Source: Rhizobium sp. TH135
GTDB taxonomy: Bacteria > Pseudomonadota > Alphaproteobacteria > Rhizobiales > Rhizobiaceae
Assembly (NCBI RefSeq): GCF_002855515.1
Contig: NZ_PKRP01000003.1
Location: 720,264-784,263 of the forward strand
DNA length: 64,000 nucleotides
Direction of reading: 5' to 3'
Shown: positions 43,201 through 53,158 of the stretch, one piece after another
Layout: every line of letters starts with the position of its first letter
Position numbering within the stretch: the first letter of the stretch is position 1
Program-made: the position numbers and the translations under genes
The notes under the pieces: model-generated
What the model was told of the DNA's origin: nothing
The model's database searches: none
What the model saw: the letters and a program-made list of their open reading frames with translations, nothing else

Positions 43201-43898
43201 TGCGCTTCATCATCGGCATCGCCATCCTGGCCATCGGCCTCGTCATTCTGATCATCAACCATGACAGCGGCCAGAGCTTCGGGATCAACAACGAAGACTT
43301 CGGCCGCATGGTCGTGGCCCTGCCCATCCTTCTGATGATCTCGGCAGGCGTCTTGCTGGGACGGCGCGAACTCGGCCAGAGCATCCGCCAGATGGCGATC
43401 TGGGTTTTGATCGCCCTCGCCCTAGTCACCGGCTACCTCTACCGCGGAGACTTTCAGAGCATTGGCGAACGGGTGCTGGCCGGCCTCATGCCCGGTCGTG
43501 CGGTAACCGTCACGACCGCGGATGGGAGTGCGGAAGTGGTCCTGCACAAGTCGCTGGGCGGTCATTTCGAGACCACCGTCGGCATGGGTCCCGTCAATGT
43601 CCCCGTGCTGATCGACACAGGCGCAAGCTCGGTCGCGCTGCGCTATGAAGACGCCATGCGCATGGGCATCGATCCCGGCGATCTGAGCTTTACGCGAACC
43701 GTGCTGACCGCCAATGGGCGCGCCTCGGCGGCCCCGCTCCGGATCCCTGAGATCCGCCTCGGGCCGATCGTGCGCACCAATGTCGAAGCCGTGGTGCTGG
43801 AAGAAGGCCTGCTCGACCAGAGCCTTCTCGGCATGAGCTTCCTGTCGAGCCTAAGCTCGCTGCAGATGCAGACGGATGAACTCAGGCTGCGCGACTGA
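43200..43898 (+). CDS. Membrane-anchored retropepsin-like aspartic protease (TIGR02281 type)
   Basis: This 232-residue protein has three N-terminal membrane helices (about residues 1-18, 38-55 and 65-82). The retroviral-type protease domain has active-site VPVLIDTGASSVALRYEDA (Asp of DTGAS) and the conserved LLDQSLLGMSFLSSL. It likely faces the periplasm. GAGGG at 6-base spacing supports the ATG at 43200; a TTG one codon upstream overlaps the previous stop. Natural substrates of this alphaproteobacterial family are unknown. Confidence 0.85.
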   Translation: MRFIIGIAILAIGLVILIINHDSGQSFGINNEDFGRMVVALPILLMISAGVLLGRRELGQSIRQMAIWVLIALALVTGYLYRGDFQSIGERVLAGLMPGRAVTVTTADGSAEVVLHKSLGGHFETTVGMGPVNVPVLIDTGASSVALRYEDAMRMGIDPGDLSFTRTVLTANGRASAAPLRIPEIRLGPIVRTNVEAVVLEEGLLDQSLLGMSFLSSLSSLQMQTDELRLRD

Positions 43899-43903
43899 TC
43901 GGT

Positions 43904-44661
43904 TCAGGGCCTCAGTTTGTAGCCAGTCGTGAAGATCCAGGCGAGGAAACCGAGGCAGGCTGCAAGGAAAAGGCTGATCATGCCGAGGCTGATCAGCGGA
44001 TGCACGTCGGACACCTCGAAGAAGCTCCAGCGGAAGCCGCTCACCAGATACAACACCGGGTTCAGATGGCTGACCGCCTGCCAGAACGGCGGCAGCATGT
44101 CGATCGAGTAGAAGGTCCCGCCGAGAAAGGTAAGCGGCGGCACCACCAGCGACGGCACAAGGCTCAACTGCTCGAAATTCTTCGCAAGAATGCCGATGAT
44201 GAAGCCGGCAAGGCTGAAGGTGATCGAGGTAAGCACCATGAAGAGCAGCATCAGGAACGGATGCGCGATGTGCAACTCGACGAAGAACATCGCGGTTGCC
44301 AGAATGATGAGGCCGATCATCATGCCCTTGGTAGCAGCCGCCCCGACATAACCGACCAGGATCTCGCTCATGGCGATTGGCGCCGAGAGGATCTCGTAGA
44401 TCGTCCCGGTGAATTTCGGAAAATAGATCCCCGCAGACCCGTTCGACACGCACTGCGTGATCAGGGCAAGCATGATCAGGCCCGGCGTGATGAAGGCGCC
44501 GTAGGAGACGCCGCCGATCTGTTCCATGCGCGACCCGACAGCCGCCCCGAAGACGATGAAATAGAGCGCCGTCGACAGCACGGGAGAAATGACGCTCTGC
44601 AACAGCGTGCGACGCGTGCGTGCCATCTCGTAGACATAGATGGACTTGATCGCTTCGATAT

Positions 44662-44665
<4 letters not shown>
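43904..44665 (-). CDS. ABC-2 type transporter permease
   Basis: This 253-residue membrane protein has six helices of the ABC-2 fold, with the conserved [18 protein letters not shown] near the start and [19 protein letters not shown] late. It is the membrane half of an exporter of the DrrAB/YadGH type; the cargo is unknown. Its start overlaps the end of the ATPase gene by 4 bp (ATGA). Confidence 0.92.
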
Positions 44666-45588
<923 letters not shown>

Positions 45589-45657
45589 GGGGACATTCCA
45601 GTCTGCGGCGGGTCGGACACATATAGGCGCCCGGTCACGATGGCACCAGAGACGATA

Positions 45658-46989
45658 TCAGTCCGGGTCGGAAAGCATGGTCTCGGAATAGACACGGTTG
45701 CGACCGTAGCTCTTGGCCATGTAGAGCAGCTGGTCGGCTGCTGCGAGATAATTGCTGAAGCTTTCGCGTCCGGCGATCTCGGCGAGACCAATCGAAATGG
45801 TGACATTGAGATCCTGATCATCAAGGGCCACGCGCAAGGATTCGATCTCCGAACGCAGCGTCTCGCAGAGCGCCGACCCTTGCTGGACATCGAGGCCCAG
45901 CATCAGGACGCTGAACTCTTCGCCGCCAAGACGTGCCAGTAGATGGCCGCTGCCAGCCAACTGACGCGCGAGCTTCGAACCGACAGCCTGCAGCACACGG
46001 TCGCCGATCTCGTGACCATAGGTGTCGTTCAGTTTCTTGAAATGGTCGATATCCAGCATGGCGATGCAGCAGGGCTCGCCCCGCTCCAGCCGCCCGGCAA
46101 CCTGGGCCGGGCCCGCATCGAAGAAGTAGCGCCGGTTCGGCAGCGCGGTCAGATAGTCGCTGAAGGCTGCGACACGCAATTGCTGAAGCTGGGCCAGCGT
46201 TTCGATATTGTGCTGGATGCGGCACTGCAACTCTTCGATGACATAGGGCCGATAAACGAAATCATTGGCCCCAGCCTTGAGAAAGCTCGCCGAGAGAAGG
46301 CGATCGGCAGACGAGGAGATACCGATGATCCGCAGCCGGTCACTGTCGTGCTCGCGGCGGATGCGTCGCGTCAGCTCGTAACCATCCATGTCCGGCATGT
46401 GATAGTCGGTAATGACCAGTTCGATATGCGGCTGACGCGTGAGAATCTCCATGGCCTGGAAGCCCGTCGACGCCTCATAGACCTGGAACTTCTGCACCCG
46501 CAGCAGGTCAGCAAGCATCGTGCGGGCCGATGGCACATCGTCGACCACGAGCACCCCGACATCGCGATTGCCGAGCAGCCTGACCACGGAAGACAGGACG
46601 AGGTCGATCGCATTCTCGTGGTTCTTGACGTGATAGTCGGCAACGCCCTTCTGCAGCAAACGCTCGCGCAGATCCCGGTTGAAATCGGCGGTAAAAACGA
46701 CGGCAGGGATGTGCTCCGCGATCACGGCATCAAGGATTTCACCATCCGAGGCGCCCGGCAGGTTCAGATCGACGACCGCCACATCGAATGTTTGCCCGCT
46801 CTGCATGACCTGCCGAAAGACGTCTGCATTGGCGCACTGAGTCACCTGGCAGGAGAAATCGGTCTCAAGCTTGTGGCGCATGATCGAGGAGAGAGAACGG
46901 GAGTCCTCGATGACCAGTATTCGCCCCTGCTCGGCCCGCTTGCGCTGAATTGAAGGTTCGCGCGCGTAAATCTGCTCGGGAAAATACAT
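45658..46989 (-). CDS. Response regulator, REC-REC-GGDEF (PleD-like)
   Basis: This 443-residue protein has two receiver domains and a diguanylate cyclase domain. REC1 has the acidic pair in VIEDS, the phosphorylatable Asp 74 (VVDLNLPG) and Lys in HVKNH. REC2 has VVDDVPSAR and Asp 195 (ITDYHMPDMDG), but the conserved Lys is Arg 247 (FVYRPY). The GGDEF domain has LDIDHFKKLNDTYGHEIGD and GGEEF at residues 355-359 and should be active when phosphorylated. No RxxD inhibitory site is seen. It follows a paralogous REC-REC gene by 86 bp, with a small hairpin between (47014-47028). Confidence 0.93.
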   Translation of the reverse strand: MYFPEQIYAREPSIQRKRAEQGRILVIEDSRSLSSIMRHKLETDFSCQVTQCANADVFRQVMQSGQTFDVAVVDLNLPGASDGEILDAVIAEHIPAVVFTADFNRDLRERLLQKGVADYHVKNHENAIDLVLSSVVRLLGNRDVGVLVVDDVPSARTMLADLLRVQKFQVYEASTGFQAMEILTRQPHIELVITDYHMPDMDGYELTRRIRREHDSDRLRIIGISSSADRLLSASFLKAGANDFVYRPYVIEELQCRIQHNIETLAQLQQLRVAAFSDYLTALPNRRYFFDAGPAQVAGRLERGEPCCIAMLDIDHFKKLNDTYGHEIGDRVLQAVGSKLARQLAGSGHLLARLGGEEFSVLMLGLDVQQGSALCETLRSEIESLRVALDDQDLNVTISIGLAEIAGRESFSNYLAAADQLLYMAKSYGRNRVYSETMLSDPD

Positions 46990-47075
46990 GAAATACCTAC
47001 CACTTTACCGAGATCGCCCAGCGGGCGACCTCCTCCTAATGGCAGGACTGTAGCGACTGTAATTATACGTCGCAC

Positions 47076-47900
47076 CTATTTTTTGTGAGCTTGCGCAGCT
47101 TTGATCTGAACCAGCGTGTCGAGGTTCTGGTTGACGCGGCAGTAAAACTCTTCGTCGATGAAGGGACGCAGCATGAAATCGTTGCCGCCGACCTTCAGGA
47201 AGCGTGCCGACAGAAGCCGGTTGGTCGAGGACGAAACGCCGATGATGCGCAGTTCATGCGATCCACGCACCGAGCGGATGCGGCGTGTCAGCTCGAAGCC
47301 GTCGATATCGGGCATGTTGTAGTCGGTGACCACGAGGCCGATATCCGGATTGGCTTTGAGGATCTCGATCGCCTTGGCGCCACTTTCAGCCAGGCTGACG
47401 CGGAAATTATAGCGGCGAAGACGGCTCGACAGCAGCGCGCGCGCCGTCGGGCTGTCGTCGACGATCAGCACGTGGTGGCGGTGGTTGGTGAGGAAGCGGT
47501 AGACCGATTCGGCGAGCATCTCGACGGCAAAGACATTGTCCTTGAGGATGTAGTCGACGATGTCCTTGGACAGCAGCTTTTCGCGCATTTCATCCTGGAA
47601 CGTGCCGGTAAACACCACCGTCGGGATGTTGCAGTCGATCAGATACTCCAGGGCTTCGCCGTTTTCGGCGCCGGGCAGGTTGATGTTCGAGATCGCCAGT
47701 ACGACCGGCTCCTGCGACAGCTCGTTCGCCATCTGCAGGTCTTCGAAAGTCCGGCAGATCTCGATATCGACGCCCATCAGTTCCTTGAGGCGCTGACTGA
47801 TCATCTGTGTGAAGACGTTCGAGTCTTCGCCGAGGATGATCCGGATATCGGGGAAGGTCTCTCCCGAATACTGCATTCCAGAAACGCCGAGAACTGCCAT
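47076..47900 (-). CDS. Double-receiver protein with Asn at the REC1 phosphorylation site
   Basis: This 274-residue protein consists of two receiver domains and no output domain. REC1 keeps the acidic pocket (ILGEDSN) but has Asn 72 where Asp should accept phosphate (AISNINLPG). REC2 has LIVDDSPTAR and an intact Asp 193 (VVTDYNMPDIDG), with Arg 245 in place of the conserved Lys (FMLRPF). Its close similarity in order and motifs to the adjacent REC-REC-GGDEF protein indicates duplication. It may act as a phosphate sink or as a partner of the cyclase protein. Confidence 0.9.
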   Translation of the reverse strand: MAVLGVSGMQYSGETFPDIRIILGEDSNVFTQMISQRLKELMGVDIEICRTFEDLQMANELSQEPVVLAISNINLPGAENGEALEYLIDCNIPTVVFTGTFQDEMREKLLSKDIVDYILKDNVFAVEMLAESVYRFLTNHRHHVLIVDDSPTARALLSSRLRRYNFRVSLAESGAKAIEILKANPDIGLVVTDYNMPDIDGFELTRRIRSVRGSHELRIIGVSSSTNRLLSARFLKVGGNDFMLRPFIDEEFYCRVNQNLDTLVQIKAAQAHKK

Positions 47901-48049
47901 GACTAGCCTTTACCTATCTTGTTCATTAGCAAGACATCTAGCAAAGGCCCTTTGCGGAACCGTTAACTGAGGCCCTCGGCCCGCAGCAAGGATGGCGCAT
48001 AGTTAAGCATTTCGGAATATCGCGGTATGGCTAGTGCCGTGACCGGCAC

Positions 48050-48322
48050 CTACTTGATCGTGGCAACGCCGTCCTTGATCTCGACGGTTTCGCCGCCAGC
48101 AAGGCCGATACGGTCGCCATTGGGCAGGGTGAGGAAGCAGCCGGCAGCGCAGATCGTGTCGGAGCCGCCGGCATCAAGGGCAACTTCTGTCTTCGTGCCA
48201 TCCTCGACGACGACAAGCACGACCGATGAAGATCCGGTATTGAGGACGGATGCGGCAAGGCCCGGTCCCGCGACCAGAACGCTCCCCAAAACGACAACCA
48301 GCTGTGCTACGACCTGCTTCAT
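48050..48322 (-). CDS. Small secreted protein, unrecognised
   Basis: This 90-residue protein has a signal peptide (hydrophobic core ending GPGLAAS) and a mature part of short beta-like segments (VLVVVEDGTKTEVALDAG, LPNGDRIGLAGGETVEIKDGVATIK) with two Cys residues (TICAAGCF). I do not recognise the family. No clear ribosome-binding site precedes the ATG; a GGAGCC-TTT-GGCTCC hairpin lies 10 bases before it (48333-48347), which may affect translation. It lies between the two-component genes and the channel gene. Confidence 0.65.
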   Translation of the reverse strand: MKQVVAQLVVVLGSVLVAGPGLAASVLNTGSSSVVLVVVEDGTKTEVALDAGGSDTICAAGCFLTLPNGDRIGLAGGETVEIKDGVATIK

Positions 48323-48395
48323 GCCGACAGCGGAGCCAAAGGCTCCGTCCTCTCAAATGCAATCGGTCAGTCCCGATCGCTTCTGCCCCTCTTGT

Positions 48396-48429
48396 GCCGC
48401 ATTCCGCCTGAATGGCGGCTGAATGCGGC
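48396..48429 (-). terminator. Hairpin at the end of the MscS-type gene
   Basis: GCCGCATTC (48396-48404) pairs with GAATGCGGC (48421-48429), with an inner CGCC/GGCG pairing and a small bulge. It follows the channel stop by 2 bp on the minus strand but lacks a T run. Confidence 0.5.
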
Positions 48430-48431
48430 GT

Positions 48432-51038
48432 TCATGGCAGGAGTTTGTCATCATCTGGCACGGCTGACAATTCCTCTGCAGTCGGAGCAACATTTGCAGG
48501 CTTCGCCTTGCGCCGCATGAGCGCCTGACGATCATGGTCCTGGACATGCAGCATGACGTCCTGATGCGGATACGGCATGACGATGCCATGTGCCCGAAAT
48601 CGGCGGAGGATCTCCATGCGCACTTCGTTGCGCACATGCAGCCCCTCGCCCATGTCAGCCAGGTGGAAGCGCAGCTCGAAGTCCAGCGATGAGGCTCCGA
48701 AGCGCAGGAATTCCACATGCGGCTCCGGATTGCGCAATACATCGGTCCGCTCGTTGACGACAGCAAGCAGCAGATCGATGACCTCCTGCGGGTCCGTGTC
48801 ATAGGCGACGCTGACCGGCACTTCGGAGCGCTGCACCTTGTTGCGATGCGTCCAGTTGCCGAGTGGCGCATTGATGAGTTCGGAATTCGGCACGATGATC
48901 GATTGACGGCGGAACGTCTCGATTTCCGTCGCGCGCACCGAGATGCGCTTGACGATACCTTCATTGACGCCGGTAATCACATGGTCGCCGACCTTGAAGG
49001 GCCGCTCGACAAGAAGGATCAGGCCGGAAACGAAGTTGGAGACGATGTTCTGCAGACCGAAACCGATACCGAGCGACAGGGCACCGGCAACCAGGGCCAG
49101 GCTTGAAAGGTCGATGCCGGCAGCGGAGATGCCGATGATGCCGGCAATGCCCGTGCCGAGATAACCGACCCCGGTCTTGACCGAATTGCGCACGCCGCCG
49201 TCTACATGGGAGCGCGCCATGACATTGCCGTCCAGCCACTTCTGGAACCAGCGTGTGACGACCAGACCGCCCGCAAACAGCAACACGCCACCGAGAATGC
49301 CGAAGATCGAGATGCGGATCGTACCGACATTGATCTCGGTGAAGAGGTTGAACAACCAGAGTTGCAGATCGCGCGGCTGGAAGCCCCAAGACATCAAAAT
49401 CAGCGGCACACCCGTGATCAGCGCAAACGCATAGATGAACAGTCCCGCCGCGATACCGCTCTGATCGAGCCCGACGGCCGAGAGCCGGAAGCGCTTGCCG
49501 ACGAACTGGCCGACGCGGGTTTCGCCAAACTGATTGGGTGCAGAGATCGCCTTGCCGGTGAGGATGCCGATATACATCGTGGCCACGACAGCACCCGTGA
49601 GCACGATCTGCGTGGCGAGGAAGCGTGCAAGGCCCACATAACCGATGGCGGCCGCGAGGATGAGGACGGCGCCAACGACCCTCAGCGTGATCGACACCGC
49701 GCGTGGCCAGGGCCGCCCCGGCGCTGTCGGTTCACCCGTCTGGGAGAGCACAGGCCGCAAGAACGAGACGAAGAACAACAACAAACCGACGACCACCGAA
49801 GAGGCAAAACTCTTCATGACCGTCAGCACGACTGGCGAGCTGTAGGTCTCACTGATAACCGAGAGCACGTAGTCGAGGCCATTGACCAGAGCCATCAGGA
49901 AAATGGCGATGCTCAGATCCCGCGCGCCCTTGTTCGAAAGCCTGACCAGCCGCCAGTTCGGCTCCGCCGGCGCCATCACGGCGCGCGAGATCGCGGTCAC
50001 GAAGAAGACAAGACCGATCAGCCCTAAGACCGATGCGACGATGGGCGCAATGTCCGGCCTCAGTACATTGAAGGTGTCGAGGAGGAAATAGGCCGACGCC
50101 AGGAAGAAGCTGAGTGCCAGCGACGGCAGGATCGTGGAGAAGAAGGCGACGGAGAACCGGCTGAGATAGGAGGGATCCGCAATCGTCGGATCCCGGCGGT
50201 TGATGCGCCCGAACAGCCGGTATTCGGCAAACAGGATCAGCGAGGCGAGCGCCGTCGACAAGAGCACGGCGATCGCCAGCGGCAAGGCCTTGAACTTGAT
50301 GACAAAGGTCAGCCAGCTCGTGATGCTCCGCTGAACGCGCTCGGCATCAGCAGAAAACGACTGCAGCGCTTCTTCGAGAACGCCACCATTGATATCGGTG
50401 TGCTCAAACAGCCGGCTGGTAAAGAGTGCGCGACGCGTGTTGGAGATGCGGTCGGACAGCGCCTTCGCCTCGATCGACAGATCCTCGGCCTGCCCGGTGA
50501 GCGCATTGACCTCGGCCCGCGCCGCATTGAGCCGGGCACGTTCCTCGGTCACACTCGCACTCTCGGCCGGCTGCCCCTCGGCGGGTGCCTCCCCCAGCTC
50601 CGTCAGGCGGGCCTGGATATCATCGATGCGCGGCCGGAGATCGACGGTGATCGCCAGCGCTTCGCGGCCCAAGGCGTCGACCTGGACCTTGAGATCGGCC
50701 AGAACGCCGTCTTCCTGGAGGTTCTTTTCCACCTGATCGCGAAGGCTCGAAAGCCGCGTGCGCGCCTCCTCGATGCGCTGCTCGGCGGCAACGATCTGCT
50801 CGTCGCGCTGCGGTGCCGGTGCGGGTGCAGGTGCAGGTGCAGGTGCCGCCTGAGGCGCCGCAGGAGCGGCAGCAGGCTGTGCCGGCGTCGCTGCTTCCGG
50901 GCTCGCGGCCTCGGAAGGCTGAGACGCCGGGGCGCCGGCGTCCTGCGCCTGGGCAAAATCGGGAGCAAAGGGAAGCGAATGGCCTCCCGCGAACAGGCAG
51001 AACGCGACGAGAAGAGCAATCAAGCGGAATCGGATCAA
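48432..51038 (-). CDS. Mechanosensitive ion channel, MscS family with DUF3772-like N-terminus
   Basis: This 868-residue protein has a signal peptide and an Ala/Pro-rich linker (about residues 35-77). A periplasmic helical coiled-coil region (about 80-240, DUF3772-like) precedes about eleven membrane helices. The MscS pore helix and beta domain are near residues 680-790: SLGIGFGLQNIVSNFVSGLILLVERPFKVGDHV and RATEIETFRRQSIIVPNSELI, read in parts. It should gate on membrane tension and release osmolytes. The annotated start is a TTG with no clear ribosome-binding site, so the N-terminus is uncertain by a few residues. Confidence 0.9.
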   Translation of the reverse strand: MIRFRLIALLVAFCLFAGGHSLPFAPDFAQAQDAGAPASQPSEAASPEAATPAQPAAAPAAPQAAPAPAPAPAPAPQRDEQIVAAEQRIEEARTRLSSLRDQVEKNLQEDGVLADLKVQVDALGREALAITVDLRPRIDDIQARLTELGEAPAEGQPAESASVTEERARLNAARAEVNALTGQAEDLSIEAKALSDRISNTRRALFTSRLFEHTDINGGVLEEALQSFSADAERVQRSITSWLTFVIKFKALPLAIAVLLSTALASLILFAEYRLFGRINRRDPTIADPSYLSRFSVAFFSTILPSLALSFFLASAYFLLDTFNVLRPDIAPIVASVLGLIGLVFFVTAISRAVMAPAEPNWRLVRLSNKGARDLSIAIFLMALVNGLDYVLSVISETYSSPVVLTVMKSFASSVVVGLLLFFVSFLRPVLSQTGEPTAPGRPWPRAVSITLRVVGAVLILAAAIGYVGLARFLATQIVLTGAVVATMYIGILTGKAISAPNQFGETRVGQFVGKRFRLSAVGLDQSGIAAGLFIYAFALITGVPLILMSWGFQPRDLQLWLFNLFTEINVGTIRISIFGILGGVLLFAGGLVVTRWFQKWLDGNVMARSHVDGGVRNSVKTGVGYLGTGIAGIIGISAAGIDLSSLALVAGALSLGIGFGLQNIVSNFVSGLILLVERPFKVGDHVITGVNEGIVKRISVRATEIETFRRQSIIVPNSELINAPLGNWTHRNKVQRSEVPVSVAYDTDPQEVIDLLLAVVNERTDVLRNPEPHVEFLRFGASSLDFELRFHLADMGEGLHVRNEVRMEILRRFRAHGIVMPYPHQDVMLHVQDHDRQALMRRKAKPANVAPTAEELSAVPDDDKLLP

Positions 51039-51119
51039 GACGAAGTCCAGTGCGTGGATGGAAACCGCGGGACAATAGATCCAGTTAAAGGCAAAAGAAA
51101 GAACGACTTAAAGGCATGC

Positions 51120-51147
51120 AGCCACCGGCCCTCGAGGACCGGTGGCT
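51120..51147 (-). terminator. Terminator of the haem-handling pair
   Basis: A perfect 9-bp stem (AGCCACCGG / CCGGTGGCT) with an inner CCTC/GAGG stem follows the HutX-type stop by 13 bp on the minus strand, where it is trailed by a T-rich stretch (TTTAAG, CTTTC). Confidence 0.7.
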
Positions 51148-51160
51148 AGCGTCGAGACGC

Positions 51161-51679
51161 TCAGGCGATCGCCTGACGCAGGGCTTCGAAGCGCGAGACC
51201 TGCTCTTCAAGCAGATTGCGCTCCTTGTCGCGGCGGACAAAGACCTTGAACATGGCCTTGCCGTCGGCATTCATGAACCAGACCGAACAGGACCGTCGAC
51301 CGTGGAAGCCACGATCGACGAAGGCGATCGAGACACAACGCTCCTTGCGGATATGACCGCCGATCGGGCTGTCGCCATGGATGTTGAACCAGCCATGCCC
51401 TTCGCTGCCGTCGGGCAGGCTTCCCTCGACTTCGAGCACGATGTCTTCCGTATGCACGATCATCAGGATGTCGCCCCAGGAGGACAGGTCCTTCCAGATC
51501 GGCTCCCAATGCTGGGCCGCCACAACCACGGCTGCCCCTTCAGGCAGGACGGCGAGCACTTCTGCGGGCGTGACCTCGGCCTTGGCCGCGATCTGCTCGA
51601 TCACGCCATCGGGCTTTTCGGCAAGGGCCGCAAGCGCCCGCTCGCGCCGTTCACCACTCGTCTGCGTCAGCGTGTCCAT
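51161..51679 (-). CDS. hutX: HutX/ChuX-type haem carrier protein
   Basis: This 172-residue cytosolic protein fits the HutX/ChuX family that binds haem and passes it to degrading enzymes. Recognised pieces are EVLAVLPEGAAVVVAAQHWEPIWKDLSSWGDILMIVHTEDIVLEVEGSLP and GWFNIHGDSPIGGHI, read in parts. The ATG at 51679 has GAGG at 5-base spacing; the frame extends 66 codons upstream into the monooxygenase gene without support. It lies 7 bp downstream of the haem oxygenase-like gene and is co-transcribed with it. Confidence 0.88.
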   Translation of the reverse strand: MDTLTQTSGERRERALAALAEKPDGVIEQIAAKAEVTPAEVLAVLPEGAAVVVAAQHWEPIWKDLSSWGDILMIVHTEDIVLEVEGSLPDGSEGHGWFNIHGDSPIGGHIRKERCVSIAFVDRGFHGRRSCSVWFMNADGKAMFKVFVRRDKERNLLEEQVSRFEALRQAIA

Positions 51680-51686
51680 GTGTTCC

Positions 51687-52031
51687 TCACGCGGCTTCCG
51701 GCGCCGAGCGCTTGCCCGAGCGATCTTCGTGGATGATGACGTCGAAGCCCTCGAAATGCGGGCCCGAGAGATACTGTACCTTGCTTTCGCCGGCGCGCGC
51801 ATGCGCTGCACGGAACTGCTCGGACTTGGTCCAGGCAACGAAATCGGCATGGGTCGCCCAGACGGTATGCGAGGCATAGAGCGTATGATCGTCCGCCTTC
51901 GGACCCTTCAGCATGTGGAATTCGATATAGCCCGGCATTTCAGCCAGCCGGCCTTCGCGCGCCTTCCACTGGTTCTCGAAAGCTTCTTCGAAGCCCGGGA
52001 CGACGCGAAAACGGTTCATTGCGATGTACAT
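51687..52031 (-). CDS. IsdG-type haem-degrading monooxygenase
   Basis: This 114-residue protein of the antibiotic-biosynthesis-monooxygenase fold has the IsdG catalytic triad at matching positions: Asn 6 (IAMNRF), Trp 67 (FVAWTKS) and His 77 (FRAAHARAG). In Staphylococcus IsdG these are Asn 7, Trp 67 and His 77. It is therefore likely to open the haem ring and release iron, as HmuQ/HmuD do in Bradyrhizobium. The ATG at 52031 has GGGAAG at 7-base spacing. It is divergent from hmuTUV. Confidence 0.88.
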   Translation of the reverse strand: MYIAMNRFRVVPGFEEAFENQWKAREGRLAEMPGYIEFHMLKGPKADDHTLYASHTVWATHADFVAWTKSEQFRAAHARAGESKVQYLSGPHFEGFDVIIHEDRSGKRSAPEAA

Positions 52032-52150
52032 GGATCTGCTTCCCTCTCTGCAAGATGCTGTTTCGTCGAGGTCGGGCACGCCTTCGGATACCAAGCTTAC
52101 CCCGAAATCCGCAGCGGTGGAACGACCACGCTCTGTTGCCTTCCTATTTA

Positions 52151-52173
52151 AACTTGTGTATCGCAGTCAAGTT
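52151..52173. promoter_or_regulatory. Inverted repeat AACTTG-N11-CAAGTT in the divergent haem promoter
   Basis: A perfect 6-11-6 inverted repeat, with two more matching pairs outside it, lies in the 245-bp gap between the haem oxygenase and hmuT genes. It also contains TGA-N9-ACA on the minus strand, one mismatch from the TGA-N9-TCA core quoted for RirA iron-responsive operators. An iron or haem regulator (RirA, Irr or HmuP) is the natural candidate; which one cannot be told. Confidence 0.5.
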
Positions 52174-52276
52174 AAATGTCGGGGCCAGATCCTCGGCATG
52201 GCAATCTCAACATCGGCGTTCTCCGGGCGGCTGCGGCGGCTCTGCAGATGCCAGGATCATAGGTTTGTACGCATCC

Positions 52277-53158
52277 ATGTTGCCCCTTCGCTCCTCGCGC
52301 CGCCAGGTGCTTTCCGCCACCGCGGCCCTCGCCATCCTGCTGCCCACACTCCTCCCCTCGGCAGCCACCGCCAAGGATGCGGAGCGCATCGTCGCGATCG
52401 GCGGAACCGTAACGGAAATCATCTACGCTCTCGGAGAAGGCGACCGTGTGGTGGCGGTGGATACGACGAGCCTTTACCCGCCGGAAGCCACATCCAAGCC
52501 GAACATCGGCTATGTCCGCCAGATCTCCGCGGAAGGCGTGCTCTCCCAGAAACCAGACCTTATCATCGCGGAATCCGGTGCCGGCCCGGTCGATTCGGTC
52601 AACATCCTGAAGGCAAGCGGTCTCAACTTCGTCAGCATTCCGTCGCCCCCGGAGACTGCAGCAATCCCGGCCAAGATCCGCGCTGTCGGCCAGGCTATCG
52701 GTCGTGCTGAAAAAGCTGAAGAACTGGCAAAGACCGTCGAAGCCAGCATCAAGGCGATCGAGGAAACGGTGACGGCAGCAACGGGACCCAAGAAGAAGGT
52801 CCTGTTTGCGCTCTCTCTCGCCAATGGCCGCGTGATGGCAGCCGGCAGCCAAAGTTCCGCCGACGCCATGATCCGTCTTGCCGGTGGCGAAAATGCCGTA
52901 TCGAGCGTTACCGGCTACAAGCCGCTCACCGATGAAGCGGTGATTGCCGCAGCTCCCGATGTCGTGCTCGTCATGAGCGGCGGCGCCCAGCACTTGACGG
53001 CCGAACAGGCCTTCGCGCTGCCGGCACTTGCCGCAACGCCGGCCGGTCGGACCAAGGCTTTCCTGACGATGGACGGGCTCTATCTGCTCGGCCTCGGACC
53101 GCGTGCCGCCGACGCGGCACGCGACCTGAACGGCATGCTCTATCCGGAAGGACAGTGA
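52277..53158 (+). CDS. hmuT: Periplasmic haem-binding protein
   Basis: This 293-residue protein has a signal peptide (LRSSRRQVLS followed by a hydrophobic core and SAATAKD) and the type III periplasmic-binding fold. Typical pieces are IVAIGGTVTEIIYALGEGDRVVAVD and LSQKPDLIIAESGAGPV. It delivers haem to HmuUV. The ATG at 52277 lacks a strong site; a TTG at 52265 with AGGAT 7 bases upstream is an alternative that adds four residues. It overlaps hmuU by 4 bp. Confidence 0.92.
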   Translation: MLPLRSSRRQVLSATAALAILLPTLLPSAATAKDAERIVAIGGTVTEIIYALGEGDRVVAVDTTSLYPPEATSKPNIGYVRQISAEGVLSQKPDLIIAESGAGPVDSVNILKASGLNFVSIPSPPETAAIPAKIRAVGQAIGRAEKAEELAKTVEASIKAIEETVTAATGPKKKVLFALSLANGRVMAAGSQSSADAMIRLAGGENAVSSVTGYKPLTDEAVIAAAPDVVLVMSGGAQHLTAEQAFALPALAATPAGRTKAFLTMDGLYLLGLGPRAADAARDLNGMLYPEGQ

